A DNA stretch of 64,000 nt, taken from Suilimivivens sp045586385 (GTDB lineage Bacteria > Bacillota > Clostridia > Lachnospirales > Lachnospiraceae). The notes beneath the pieces were generated by a model that saw nothing but the letters and a program-made list of their open reading frames with translations, was not told where the DNA came from and searched no databases. A program made the position numbers and the translations under genes. This document shows, piece by piece, positions 34,156 to 43,224 of this stretch. The stretch is from assembly GCA_045586385.1 (NCBI GenBank), contig JAZNAE010000011.1, forward strand, positions 62,001 through 126,000, given 5' to 3'. The stretch's first letter is position 1, and every line of letters starts with the position of its first letter.

Positions 34156-35121
34156 ATGAATCTATTAATCTTAAGCTGTGGAACCAGAAATAAAGTAGTA
34201 CAGTATTTCAGAGAAGCATTTGCCGGCGCCGGCAGAGTGATTACCACGGATTGTAATCCTTATGCCCCGGCTCTTTACGAAGGAGATGCTCATTATATTG
34301 TACCAAGAATGACACAACCCGGCTATTTGGATGTGATATATGATATCTGTAAAAAAGAAGAAATTACCGGAGTCCTTTCCCTGATTGATCCGGAATTATC
34401 CCTGCTTGCCGAAAACGAACCGGAATTTGCAAAGCGTGGTGTAACGGTAATCGGGTCCGCTTATGAGCTTTGTGAACGGACTTTAAATAAATGGGATATG
34501 TACTGTTGGATGAAGGAGCATGGATATCCCTGTGCCAAGACCTATATTGATTTGGACGAATTTTTGAAGGCGCAGGAAGCAGGAGAAATTACGTATCCGG
34601 TATTCGTAAAACCCATAAAGGGAAGTGCAAGCCTGCAGATTTCCAAAGCACAGGATAGGGAAACAGTAGAGTTTTTGTTCCGTCATGGAGAGGGAATGAT
34701 GATTCAGGAATTTATGACAGGACAGGAAATCGGTGCAGACTGTTACATCGATATGATCAGCAAGAAAGTGGTTTCCATCTTTACCAAGAAAAAATTGCTT
34801 ATGCGTGCCGGAGAGACGGACAAAGCGGTTTCTTTTGCGGATGAAGCCCTTTTTGAAAGAATAGAACAATTTGTTTTGGAGAACGGCTTTACGGGACAGA
34901 TTGATATTGACATTTTTGAAAAAGACGGTATTTATTATTTCTCGGAGGTAAATCCCAGATTTGGCGGAGGCTATCCCCATGCATATGCCTGCGGAGCCGA
35001 CCATATGACCTTGATTAGAAATAATCTTTTTGGTAAGATAAATGAGAGAAAAATTGGCGGTTACATGACAGATAAGGTAATGATGAAGTATAATGAAATC
35101 ATGCTGACGGACGGAAAGTAA
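34156..35121 (+). CDS. ATP-grasp ligase, PylC/carbamoyl-phosphate-synthase-like
   Basis: 321-aa ATP-grasp enzyme. The N-terminal nucleotide-binding fold is LILSCGTRNKVV; the ATP-grasp core runs from PVFVKPIKGSAS (glycine-rich loop) to FSEVNPRFGGGYPH (metal-binding E and N). Such enzymes form amides between a carboxylate and an amine via acyl phosphate. In glycan loci they join amino acids or amines to sugars. Next to a PLP decarboxylase, the likely reaction is ligation of a decarboxylase-derived amine or an amino acid to a uronic acid or amino sugar. Substrates are not readable. Confidence 0.85.
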   Translation: MNLLILSCGTRNKVVQYFREAFAGAGRVITTDCNPYAPALYEGDAHYIVPRMTQPGYLDVIYDICKKEEITGVLSLIDPELSLLAENEPEFAKRGVTVIGSAYELCERTLNKWDMYCWMKEHGYPCAKTYIDLDEFLKAQEAGEITYPVFVKPIKGSASLQISKAQDRETVEFLFRHGEGMMIQEFMTGQEIGADCYIDMISKKVVSIFTKKKLLMRAGETDKAVSFADEALFERIEQFVLENGFTGQIDIDIFEKDGIYYFSEVNPRFGGGYPHAYACGADHMTLIRNNLFGKINERKIGGYMTDKVMMKYNEIMLTDGK

Positions 35122-35122
35122 T

Positions 35123-36232
35123 ATGAAAAAGAAAGTGTTGATTCTTGCCAACTGTGCCAGCGGTCTTTACGATTTCAGAAATGAACTGCTTTTGGCACTT
35201 TTAAGAGAATATGAGGTGCATATCAGCCTGCCGGATGAAGAAGAGGTACCGGAACTTGCAAAAGAAGGATGTATTGTGCATCATACAGAGTTAGAGAGAA
35301 GAGGAATGAATCCGCTAAAGGACAGTAAACTGCTATTTGGGTACTATGGCCTGATGAAGAAGCTCTGTCCGGACGTGGTATTAACCTACACCATCAAGCC
35401 AAATATTTACGGCAGTTTATGTGCGCGTTTTAGAAACATTCCTTATATCGTGAATATAACGGGACTTGGCTCCGCATTCGAAGAGGACGGACTACTTCGC
35501 AAACTGGTGGTTTTTCTTTATAAGACAGCACTAAAGAAGGCGGAATGCGTGTTTTTCCAAAATAAGAGAAACTGTGAAATTTTTGAAGGATTTCACATTA
35601 AGGGACAAAAGATGCGTTTGGTTCCCGGCTCAGGGGTCAATCTTGAAAGACATGCTTTTGAGGAGTACCCTTCCAAGGAAGAACCCGTAAGAATCCTGTT
35701 TGTAGGAAGAATCATGAAGGAAAAGGGGACGGACGAGCTTTTGTATGCGGCAGAGCAGATAAAGGCAGAATATCCGGATGTTTGTTTTGAAATCGTAGGA
35801 AACTATGAGGATGATTATAAAGCCCTGATTGGAGAAAAGGAAAAAGCAGGAATCCTTTCTCTTACAAACTATCAGAAAGAGATACATCCTTTTTATAAAA
35901 AGTGTAGTGCGGCTATTATGCCAAGCTACCACGAAGGAATGTCTAATGTGATTTTAGAGGCCGCAGCCACAGGCAGACCGGTGCTTGCCAGTGATATTCC
36001 CGGGTGCAGGGAAGGTTTTGACGATGGGGTGAGCGGAGTCGCATTTGCTCCAAGAGATAAGGAAGCCTGCTTAAATGGTATAAGACGGTTCCTGAACCTT
36101 TCCTATGAGGAGAGAAAAGAGATGGGATTAAATGCCCGCCGCAAAATGGAGCGGGAATTTGATAGAAAAAAAGTAGTTGACGCTTACCTCGAAGAAATCG
36201 GTGAGTGCATAAACAGGAGGATGAAGCCATGA
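35123..36232 (+). CDS. GT4 glycosyltransferase, PglA-like
   Basis: 369-aa GT-B enzyme of family 4. The N-terminal LANCASGLYDFRNELLLAL and INITGLGSAF-like segment (VNITGLGSAF) resemble PglA/galactosyl- or GalNAc-transferases that add the second sugar to diacetylbacillosamine. The nucleotide-sugar site is EGMSNVILE (E-x7-E). It follows the ATP-grasp gene with one base between stop and ATG and overlaps the dehydrogenase gene by 4 bases. With pglF-, pglE- and pglC-like genes upstream, it most likely adds sugar two of the lipid-linked oligosaccharide. Confidence 0.88.
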   Translation: MKKKVLILANCASGLYDFRNELLLALLREYEVHISLPDEEEVPELAKEGCIVHHTELERRGMNPLKDSKLLFGYYGLMKKLCPDVVLTYTIKPNIYGSLCARFRNIPYIVNITGLGSAFEEDGLLRKLVVFLYKTALKKAECVFFQNKRNCEIFEGFHIKGQKMRLVPGSGVNLERHAFEEYPSKEEPVRILFVGRIMKEKGTDELLYAAEQIKAEYPDVCFEIVGNYEDDYKALIGEKEKAGILSLTNYQKEIHPFYKKCSAAIMPSYHEGMSNVILEAAATGRPVLASDIPGCREGFDDGVSGVAFAPRDKEACLNGIRRFLNLSYEERKEMGLNARRKMEREFDRKKVVDAYLEEIGECINRRMKP

Positions 36233-37545
36233 GCTTATATGAAGACATTGTATGCGGAAAAGAGAAAGTATCGCTGGTGGGGCTGGGATATGTAGGAATG
36301 CCCATTGCAGTTGCTTTTGCGCGCAAGATTAAAGTAGTAGGCTTTGATTTGAATGAAAAGAAAATTGAACTGTATAAGAGCGGAATTGACCCTACCAGAG
36401 AGGTGGGAGATGACGTGATAAAAAATACAACCGTTGAATTTACAGCGGATCCCAAGAAGCTTAGAGAAGCCAAATTCCATATCGTAGCAGTGCCAACACC
36501 GGTCAATGACGACCATACACCGGACCTTACACCGGTAGAAGGTGCCAGCAGATTATTGGGCCAGAATCTTACCAGGGGCTCTATCGTGGTTTTTGAATCT
36601 ACGGTATATCCCGGTGTTACAGAGGATATCTGCGTGCCGATTCTGGAAAAAGAATCGGGCCTTAAATGTGGTGTGGACTTCAAAATCGGTTATTCTCCGG
36701 AAAGAATTAACCCCGGTGATAAAGTGCATCGTTTAGAGACAATTACCAAGATTGTTTCCGGTATGGATGAGGAATCACTTGATATTATTGCAAAAGTATA
36801 TGAACTGGTAGTGGAAGCGGGAGTATACCGCGCAGATTCCATCAAGGTGGCAGAGGCTGCCAAGGTGATTGAGAACAGCCAGAGAGATATTAACATCGCA
36901 TTTATGAATGAATTATCCATCATCTTTAATAAGATGGGAATCGATACAAAGTCTGTTTTGGAAGCAGCAGGAACCAAGTGGAACTTCCTGCCATTCAGAC
37001 CCGGTCTGGTAGGTGGACACTGTATCGGTGTTGACCCCTACTATTTAACCTATAAAGCAGAAGAATTGGGTTACCATTCCCAGATTATTCTTGCAGGCCG
37101 TCGGATCAATGATGATATGGGTAAATATGTAGCAGAATCTTTGGTTAAAAATTTAATTAAAGCAGATATTCCCGTAAAAGGTGCAAAGGTAGCTATCTTA
37201 GGATTTACCTTCAAAGAAAACTGCCCTGACACCAGAAATACAAAGGTCATTGATATTTACAAAGAATTAGGGGAATACGGTATTTCTCCTATTGTGGTTG
37301 ATCCTGCGGCAGACGCTGACGAAGCAAAATGGTTGTACGGTATTACCTTTGAAACTATGGATGCCATAAAGGATATGGACGCTGTGATTATGGCTGTTGC
37401 ACATACACAGTTTGAAGATATTGACAAAGATATGGTCAGCAGTTTCTTTAACCCGAAACATGAAAAGAAAGTATTCATGGATATCAAGGGATTGTTTGAT
37501 AGAAAAGATTATTTGACAGAGGATTATATTTACTGGAGATTATAG
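36229..37545 (+). CDS. UDP-N-acetylhexosamine 6-dehydrogenase (WbpO/TviB/WbpA type)
   Basis: 438-aa NAD-dependent sugar-nucleotide dehydrogenase oxidising C6 of UDP-GlcNAc or UDP-GalNAc to the uronic acid. Rossmann motif GLGYVGMP (18-25); catalytic cysteine C265 in GGHCIGVDPYYL; conserved GFTFKENCPDTRNTK. ATG 36229 follows AGGAGG by 8 bases. The next gene is the matching 4-epimerase, the TviB/TviC (Vi antigen) or WbpO/WbpP pairing, so UDP-GalNAcA is the probable product. GlcNAcA is the alternative. Confidence 0.93.
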   Translation: MSLYEDIVCGKEKVSLVGLGYVGMPIAVAFARKIKVVGFDLNEKKIELYKSGIDPTREVGDDVIKNTTVEFTADPKKLREAKFHIVAVPTPVNDDHTPDLTPVEGASRLLGQNLTRGSIVVFESTVYPGVTEDICVPILEKESGLKCGVDFKIGYSPERINPGDKVHRLETITKIVSGMDEESLDIIAKVYELVVEAGVYRADSIKVAEAAKVIENSQRDINIAFMNELSIIFNKMGIDTKSVLEAAGTKWNFLPFRPGLVGGHCIGVDPYYLTYKAEELGYHSQIILAGRRINDDMGKYVAESLVKNLIKADIPVKGAKVAILGFTFKENCPDTRNTKVIDIYKELGEYGISPIVVDPAADADEAKWLYGITFETMDAIKDMDAVIMAVAHTQFEDIDKDMVSSFFNPKHEKKVFMDIKGLFDRKDYLTEDYIYWRL

Positions 37546-37556
37546 GAGTAAGGAAA

Positions 37557-38531
37557 ATGGGTTTTAGAGAATTGAAATTTGATGCAGATTCCGTGTTCTT
37601 GGTAACGGGTGGTGCAGGATTTATCGGTTCCAACATATGTGAAGCCATTTTGGAAATGGGATATACTGTACGATGTTTAGATGACCTTTCTACAGGAAAA
37701 TATGAGAACATTGAACCATTTACATCAAATTCTAAATTTACATTTATTAAGGGTGATATCCGCGATTTAGATACTTGTTTGGAGGCTACAAAAGGAGTAG
37801 ATTATGTACTTAACCAGGCGGCTTGGGGAAGTGTTCCCAGAAGTATAGAAATGCCTCTTTTGTACGAGGAGATTAACATACGCGGTACGTTAAATATGAT
37901 GGAAGCATCCAGAGTAAACGGCGTAAAGAAGTTCGTATATGCTTCCAGCTCTTCCGTATATGGTGATCACCCTGTATTGCCCAAAAAAGAAGGCTGTGAA
38001 GGCAAGGTGCTTTCACCCTATGCGCTGACTAAGAAAGTGGATGAAGAGTACGGAAGGCTGTATAAGACCCTTTACGGACTGGATACCTATGGTATGCGCT
38101 ACTTTAACGTATTTGGGCGCCGTCAGGATCCAAACGGTATGTACGCGGCTGTAATTCCTAAATTTATCAAGCAACTGATGAAGGGAGAAGTACCTACCAT
38201 TAACGGAGACGGCAGACAGTCCAGAGACTTTACCTATATTGATAATGTAATTGAAGCCAATTTAAAAGCTTGTCTGGCACCTTCAGAGGCTGCAGGAGAA
38301 GCATTTAATATCGGTGCAGGCGGCAGGGAGTATTTGATTGATGTTTATCACAATCTCTGCGATGCGCTCGGCAAGCAGGTAGAACCTAATTTCGGACCTG
38401 CAAGGAAAGGTGATATCCGCGATTCCAATGCAGATATCAGCAAAGCAAGAGAACTTTTAGGTTATAATCCCGAATATGATTTTGCCAAAGGAATTAAATT
38501 GGCAATTGACTGGTATGTGGAGAATTTATAA
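37557..38531 (+). CDS. UDP-N-acetylhexosamine(uronate) 4-epimerase (WbpP/TviC type)
   Basis: 324-aa short-chain dehydrogenase-type epimerase. NAD-binding TGGAGFIGSN near residue 18, the Ser-Ser-Ser-Val-Tyr segment ASSSSVYGDHP, and catalytic Y155-x3-K159 (YALTK). The LNQAAWGSVPRSIE segment is typical of WbpP/TviC, which interconverts UDP-GlcNAc/GalNAc or their uronates. TAGGAG lies upstream of the ATG. It follows the dehydrogenase by 11 bases. Confidence 0.93.
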   Translation: MGFRELKFDADSVFLVTGGAGFIGSNICEAILEMGYTVRCLDDLSTGKYENIEPFTSNSKFTFIKGDIRDLDTCLEATKGVDYVLNQAAWGSVPRSIEMPLLYEEINIRGTLNMMEASRVNGVKKFVYASSSSVYGDHPVLPKKEGCEGKVLSPYALTKKVDEEYGRLYKTLYGLDTYGMRYFNVFGRRQDPNGMYAAVIPKFIKQLMKGEVPTINGDGRQSRDFTYIDNVIEANLKACLAPSEAAGEAFNIGAGGREYLIDVYHNLCDALGKQVEPNFGPARKGDIRDSNADISKARELLGYNPEYDFAKGIKLAIDWYVENL

Positions 38532-39281
38532 ATGAAAATAGCAGTACGGTTAGACGATATTACACCTGATATGGACTGGGAGCGCTTTCTGAGATTTAAA
38601 GCACTCCTTGATAAGTATCAGGTGAAACCGCTTATAGGAGTGGTTCCCGATAACAGGGATGAAAACTTAAAAGGAACGAAAGATGGTGCACCGCAGAACT
38701 TTTGGTCCTATATAAAAGAACTGCAAAAGGACGGCTGGACGGTAGCCATGCACGGTTATCGTCATATTTATTCTACCGGTAAGGGAGGTATTTTTCCCTT
38801 AAATAATTTCTCTGAGTTTGCAGGCCTTCCCTATGAAGAGCAGGAAAGAATGCTGGTAGAAGGAAAAAGTATATTGGCGGATAGAGGAATTGAGACAGAT
38901 ATTTTTATGGCACCGGCACATTCTTATGATAACAATACCTTAAAGGCTTTAAAGACAGCAGGATTTCGCAGTCTTACCGATGGGTTCGGGAAGCAGCCGT
39001 ATACTTGGCGGGGGATTACCTTTTATCCTATTTCCTTTCGGTTAAGCAGCACGATGAAACAAAAAGAGGGTTATTCCACCATGGTGGTACATACCGGAAC
39101 GATTAAGGATGATGAATGGGAAACATATCAGAACTATTTTTGCCGTAGCGATATAGAGTGGATTCATTATAACGAATATATGCAGCAAAAAGCCATAAAT
39201 AGAAATCCTTTGATGAAATTACTTGAGTATCTGCTTGCTAAAGGTAAGTTTTACATGGTTAGGATTTCACAGAGAAAATAA
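38532..39281 (+). CDS. DUF2334 polysaccharide deacetylase-like protein
   Basis: 249-aa soluble protein of the NodB-like deacetylase superfamily. Metal-binding candidates are the R-L-D-D motif at residues 6-9 and H-G-Y-R-H around residue 75; MAPAHSYD near residue 137 matches the family's third motif. No signal peptide, so it acts in the cytoplasm, possibly N-deacetylating a nucleotide- or lipid-linked sugar. It starts directly at the base after the epimerase stop. The acceptor is unknown. Confidence 0.82.
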   Translation: MKIAVRLDDITPDMDWERFLRFKALLDKYQVKPLIGVVPDNRDENLKGTKDGAPQNFWSYIKELQKDGWTVAMHGYRHIYSTGKGGIFPLNNFSEFAGLPYEEQERMLVEGKSILADRGIETDIFMAPAHSYDNNTLKALKTAGFRSLTDGFGKQPYTWRGITFYPISFRLSSTMKQKEGYSTMVVHTGTIKDDEWETYQNYFCRSDIEWIHYNEYMQQKAINRNPLMKLLEYLLAKGKFYMVRISQRK

Positions 39282-39296
39282 GAGGTGACGTACAAG

Positions 39297-40403
39297 ATGA
39301 TACGTATTGTTCATATCGTGGGTGCAATGTATCCCGGCGGCATGGAAAACTTTATTATGAATCTTTATGAAAAGATTGACAGGAATCACTATCAGTTTGA
39401 TTTTATTGTCCATCTGCAAAAAGAAAATGATTATAAAGACCAGATTGAAAAAATGGGAGGCAGAATTTATGAGGTTCCCCGATTGACGAAAAAGCCTGTT
39501 TCCAGTTTGCGGATGCTGTACAAAATCATAAAAGAAAATCAGTATCCTATTGTAGTGCGTCATACAGCCAATGCCTTTGTGGCAGCCCAGCTGTTGGTTG
39601 CGAAAGCAGCAGGGGCGAAAACCATATGTCATTCCCATAATGAAACAGATCCTAAAGTTTTACTTCACAGGCTGGGGAAGCTTTTTATGAAATATGTTTG
39701 TGATAAAAGACTTGCCTGTTCTCCGAGAGCGGGAGAGTGGATGTTTGGCAAATCAGACTACAGAGTGGTTCATAATGCTATAAATCTTGAGAAATTTGCT
39801 TATGATAAAAGTAAGGCAGACAAAATCAGACAGGAGTTTGGGTTAGGAAGCTGTCACGTGTATGGCCATATTGCAAATTTTATAGAGTCAAAAAATCATA
39901 AATACTTATTAGCAGTATTTCATGAGATTGTGAAAAGAGACCCTGACGCGGTATTGCTATGTCTTGGCGAAGGTGAGCTGCGAGGGGAGATTGAAGCAGA
40001 AATAAAAAAAATGCATTTGGAAAATAAAGTGATTCTTACAGGGATACGGCATGATGCGGAATGTTTTATGTCTTGTTTTGATTTGTTACTTTTTCCGTCT
40101 TTTTTTGAGGGCTTACCATTAACCTTAATTGAGGCACAGGCGGCAGGATTGCCGGCGATTATTTCTGATACAATAACAGAAGAAGTTGTCGTAACCGATG
40201 GGCTAATCGTTAGAGAATCCATAAAAAAGCATCCTGTCAAGTGGGCAGAAAAAGCTTGTGAATTGACCGGCAATGAAAATAGAGACAGGACCTGCATGTT
40301 AGACGCTATCCGGGCAGCCGGTTATGATATGAATATGTTAGCAAAGTGGTATCAAAATTATTTTGATTCGATTGTACATGGAGAGAACTATGATTCAAAG
40401 TAA
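39297..40403 (+). CDS. GT4 glycosyltransferase, EpsF-like
   Basis: 368-aa GT-B transferase. VHIVGAMYPGGMENFIMNLY matches the start of Bacillus EpsF-type enzymes; donor site EGLPLTLIE. ATG 39297 is nine bases after AGAGGTG; a GTG four codons upstream lacks spacing. It overlaps the next gene by 14 bases. It is related to the gene at 40927, so the two may add the same or similar sugars in sequence. Donor and linkage are not predictable. Confidence 0.88.
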   Translation: MIRIVHIVGAMYPGGMENFIMNLYEKIDRNHYQFDFIVHLQKENDYKDQIEKMGGRIYEVPRLTKKPVSSLRMLYKIIKENQYPIVVRHTANAFVAAQLLVAKAAGAKTICHSHNETDPKVLLHRLGKLFMKYVCDKRLACSPRAGEWMFGKSDYRVVHNAINLEKFAYDKSKADKIRQEFGLGSCHVYGHIANFIESKNHKYLLAVFHEIVKRDPDAVLLCLGEGELRGEIEAEIKKMHLENKVILTGIRHDAECFMSCFDLLLFPSFFEGLPLTLIEAQAAGLPAIISDTITEEVVVTDGLIVRESIKKHPVKWAEKACELTGNENRDRTCMLDAIRAAGYDMNMLAKWYQNYFDSIVHGENYDSK

Positions 40404-40923
40404 AGAGGAATTAAATCGTATTTTAAAAGCAGAAGAAAAGATTTACCATAGAAAATGGTATTATGATTTGCCCATAAATATGACAGAGCAACAGATTTTA
40501 TACAAGCATGCGAAGTATCTGCGCAAATCGGAATATACCGCTAACACCGGAAAAATATCAAGAAAATGGTATCTTTTCCGTCTTTTGCGTATTCAAACGA
40601 GATATGCCATGTCAATTCCGTTAAATGTACTGGAAGAAGGATTTGAAATTGTACATTTGGGTTCAGTTATTATTAATGCAGGTGCCCATATCGGAAAAGG
40701 TGTCAAATTACATCCGGGTGTATGTATAGGAGCCAATCATGACAAAGCGCCTAAACTGGGTAATAATATATATATTGGACCGGGAGCCAAAATATTTGGA
40801 GACATTGAGCTGGCAGATAATATCCAAGTAGGTGCAAACGCAGTGGTGACAAAAAGCTGCAACAGGAGTGGAGCGATACTGGCAGGTGTACCTGCGGTAG
40901 ATGTATCTGAAAGGAGTAAATAA
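40390..40923 (+). CDS. Serine acetyltransferase-like hexapeptide O-acetyltransferase
   Basis: 177-aa protein. The first 85 residues are helical, as in CysE-type enzymes; the rest is a left-handed beta-helix with hexapeptide repeats (IGKGVK, LGNNIY, IGPGAK, LADNIQ, VGANAV) ending in AGVPAVDV. Catalytic histidine candidates are in LHPGVCIGANHD. In glycan loci these acetylate sugar hydroxyls. The GGAGAG four bases before ATG 40390 fixes the start. It lies between two EpsF-like genes. Confidence 0.85.
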   Translation: MIQSKEELNRILKAEEKIYHRKWYYDLPINMTEQQILYKHAKYLRKSEYTANTGKISRKWYLFRLLRIQTRYAMSIPLNVLEEGFEIVHLGSVIINAGAHIGKGVKLHPGVCIGANHDKAPKLGNNIYIGPGAKIFGDIELADNIQVGANAVVTKSCNRSGAILAGVPAVDVSERSK

Positions 40924-40926
40924 ATT

Positions 40927-42081
40927 TTGATAGAAAATAAGAAAATTGTACTTCACGTGGTCGGCAGACTGGATATTGGTGGTGCAGAGAGCAGAATCAT
41001 GGATTTGTATCATAATATGGACAGAGATAAGGTACAGTTTATTTTTTGTCAACATACAACTGACAGATGTGCCTATGAGGAAGAGGTAGAAAGACTGGGT
41101 GGAATAGTATATCATATACCGAGATTTAAGATTATAAATTATTTTTCTTATAAGAAAGCATGGGAACAATTTTTCTGTGAACATACAGAAATAGATATTG
41201 TTCACGGGCATATGACCAGCACGGCGTCTATTTATCTCCCTATTGCAAAAAAGCATGGAATTCCTATGGCGGTTGCCCATGCAAGAAGTGCAGGGACGGA
41301 CAGAGGGCTGAAAGGGATAGCCACAAAGATTTTGAGAAAGAGCCTTTGGAAAAAATGTGATCATATGCTTGCCTGTTCGGCACTTGCGGGAGATGCAGTG
41401 TTTGGGAAGAAAGCAATGAAAGAGGGAAGAGTGAGACTTTTTCCCAATGCGATCGAAGTAGACCGGTTTGCTTTTGATGCAGAGGTAAGAGATAAACTGC
41501 GCAAAAAATTGGACTTGGAGAACAAATTTGTGATAGGTCACGTGGGACGTTTTTCACCTGTGAAGAACCATAAGTATCTGCTACAGATTTTGAAGGAGTG
41601 CATCAAACTGGAAGAGCGGGATAAGTTGCCCCGAATAGAATTGATGCTTTTGGGAGATGGTGAACTCAAAGAAAAAACAGAGCAATTGGCCGAACAGATG
41701 GGAATCGCTTCCAGAGTACTTTTTATGGGTAACAGAAAAGAAATATATCAATACTATCAGGCTATGGACTTCTTTTTATTACCTTCCTTTTATGAGGGCT
41801 TGCCGGGAACTGCAGTTGAAGCACAGGCGAGCGGCCTTTTCGGCATTATTTCGGATACGATTACACAGGAAACTGTTGTAACGGAACGTTTTATCAGAAA
41901 AAGTATTTCCCAAAGTGCAGAAAGTTGGGCGGTAGAGGTTACAAAGAACATAATGTTAGGCGGGGAAGAAAGAGGTGGCTACGCTGACAAAGTCAAAGCA
42001 GCAGGGTTTGATGTAAAAAAACAAGCAAAACGCATGGAAAAGTTCTATTTGAGCAACAAATGGGAAGAGGCGGAAGTTTAA
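40927..42081 (+). CDS. GT4 glycosyltransferase, EpsF-like
   Basis: 384-aa GT-B transferase of family 4. The GGAES segment (LDIGGAESRIMDLY) and donor site EGLPGTAVE are clear; it is paralogous to the gene at 39297. It starts with TTG at 40927, three bases after the previous stop, with AAGGAG about 11 bases upstream. Cytoplasmic, acting on the growing lipid-linked glycan. Sugar specificity unknown. Confidence 0.88.
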   Translation: MIENKKIVLHVVGRLDIGGAESRIMDLYHNMDRDKVQFIFCQHTTDRCAYEEEVERLGGIVYHIPRFKIINYFSYKKAWEQFFCEHTEIDIVHGHMTSTASIYLPIAKKHGIPMAVAHARSAGTDRGLKGIATKILRKSLWKKCDHMLACSALAGDAVFGKKAMKEGRVRLFPNAIEVDRFAFDAEVRDKLRKKLDLENKFVIGHVGRFSPVKNHKYLLQILKECIKLEERDKLPRIELMLLGDGELKEKTEQLAEQMGIASRVLFMGNRKEIYQYYQAMDFFLLPSFYEGLPGTAVEAQASGLFGIISDTITQETVVTERFIRKSISQSAESWAVEVTKNIMLGGEERGGYADKVKAAGFDVKKQAKRMEKFYLSNKWEEAEV

Positions 42082-42087
42082 AGAAAA

Positions 42088-43215
42088 ATGAGTGAAGACA
42101 ATAAAAAGATTAATAAAATAATGTTCCATTTGAATAGCCTTGGAAAGGGCGGTGCAGAAAGGGTTGTCAGTCTTTTGGCCGGAATGTTCGCAGAAGATGG
42201 AGTTGAAACAGTAATTGCCACGGAATGGAATGAGAAAGAAGAGTATGTGCTTCATGAAAAGGTAAAAAGAATTCATGTAGGTCTCACAGAAGGTGAGGAG
42301 ATGGCCTCCAGATTGGCAAAGCAATGGTTTAGAATCAGAAATTTGCGAAAAGCCATTATTTCCGAAAAACCGGATTTAGTAATTTCCTTCTGTGTAAAAG
42401 CCAATTACAGAGCAATGATTGCCACAAGAGGGTTGCACATTCCGGTGGTAGCATCGGTGCGTAATGATCCTAAAATAGATTATGTTGGAACAAAGAATCA
42501 AATAATGAACAAGTTGTTTTTGAACAGAGCGGATGGATGTGTGTTTCAAACGGAGGAAGCAAAAGTTTTTTTTGATAGGGTATTACAGAATAAATCTGCT
42601 ATTATTTCAAATCCCATAGAAGAAAAATTTTTGAGTGCAGAAAGAAAAGAGCCTCAAAAAAAGATTGTGAATGTGGGCCGTTTGGTAGAACAAAAAAATC
42701 AAATGCTGTTAATTAAAGCATTTGAAAAGCTTTTAAAGAAACATCCTGATTATCAATTGGCTTTATATGGTGCAGGGGATGAAGACGATTACAAAAAAGA
42801 ATTGTTGGAATATATAGAAAAGAAAGGTGAAGGCCTTAAAGAAGCGGTTCATTTCATGGGACTTAGTTCCTCGTTGGAAGAAGAAATAGCCGATGCAGCA
42901 ATGTTTGTTTTGTCATCCGATTATGAAGGAATGCCGAACGCATTAATGGAAGCTATGGCAATGGGATTGCCTGTAATCAGCACAGATTGTCCCTGCGGCG
43001 GAAGCAGATACTGGATTACACATAAAGAGACCGGACAGCTGACGGCAGTAGATGATGTAGACCAATTAACAGAAAGTATGGTATTTTATATAGAGAATAC
43101 AGAGATGGCAAGACAAATTGGACTAAATGCCAGGGAAAGAATGAAAGAGGCTACATTAGACAAAATATATTTGCAATGGAAAAATTATTTGGAGAAACTA
43201 TTTACAGGACAGTAA
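42088..43215 (+). CDS. GT4 glycosyltransferase, PglH/PglJ-like (pair 1)
   Basis: 375-aa GT-B enzyme. The GKGGAERVV start and donor site EGMPNALME with following STDCPCGG are shared with PglH/PglJ-type alpha-1,4-GalNAc transferases and with the paralogue at 45120. It is directly followed by an asparagine synthase homologue (9-base gap), and the same order is repeated next. I infer transfer of a GalNAcA-type residue that the neighbour amidates. GalNAc itself is the alternative. Confidence 0.88.
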   Translation: MSEDNKKINKIMFHLNSLGKGGAERVVSLLAGMFAEDGVETVIATEWNEKEEYVLHEKVKRIHVGLTEGEEMASRLAKQWFRIRNLRKAIISEKPDLVISFCVKANYRAMIATRGLHIPVVASVRNDPKIDYVGTKNQIMNKLFLNRADGCVFQTEEAKVFFDRVLQNKSAIISNPIEEKFLSAERKEPQKKIVNVGRLVEQKNQMLLIKAFEKLLKKHPDYQLALYGAGDEDDYKKELLEYIEKKGEGLKEAVHFMGLSSSLEEEIADAAMFVLSSDYEGMPNALMEAMAMGLPVISTDCPCGGSRYWITHKETGQLTAVDDVDQLTESMVFYIENTEMARQIGLNARERMKEATLDKIYLQWKNYLEKLFTGQ

Positions 43216-43224
43216 GGTGATATT

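Noticed and set aside
40708..41541. Long minus-strand open frame (277 codons)
   Set aside because: It is antisense to the hexapeptide acetyltransferase and GT4 genes and rich in Cys, His and Phe, as shadow frames are; no ribosome site.
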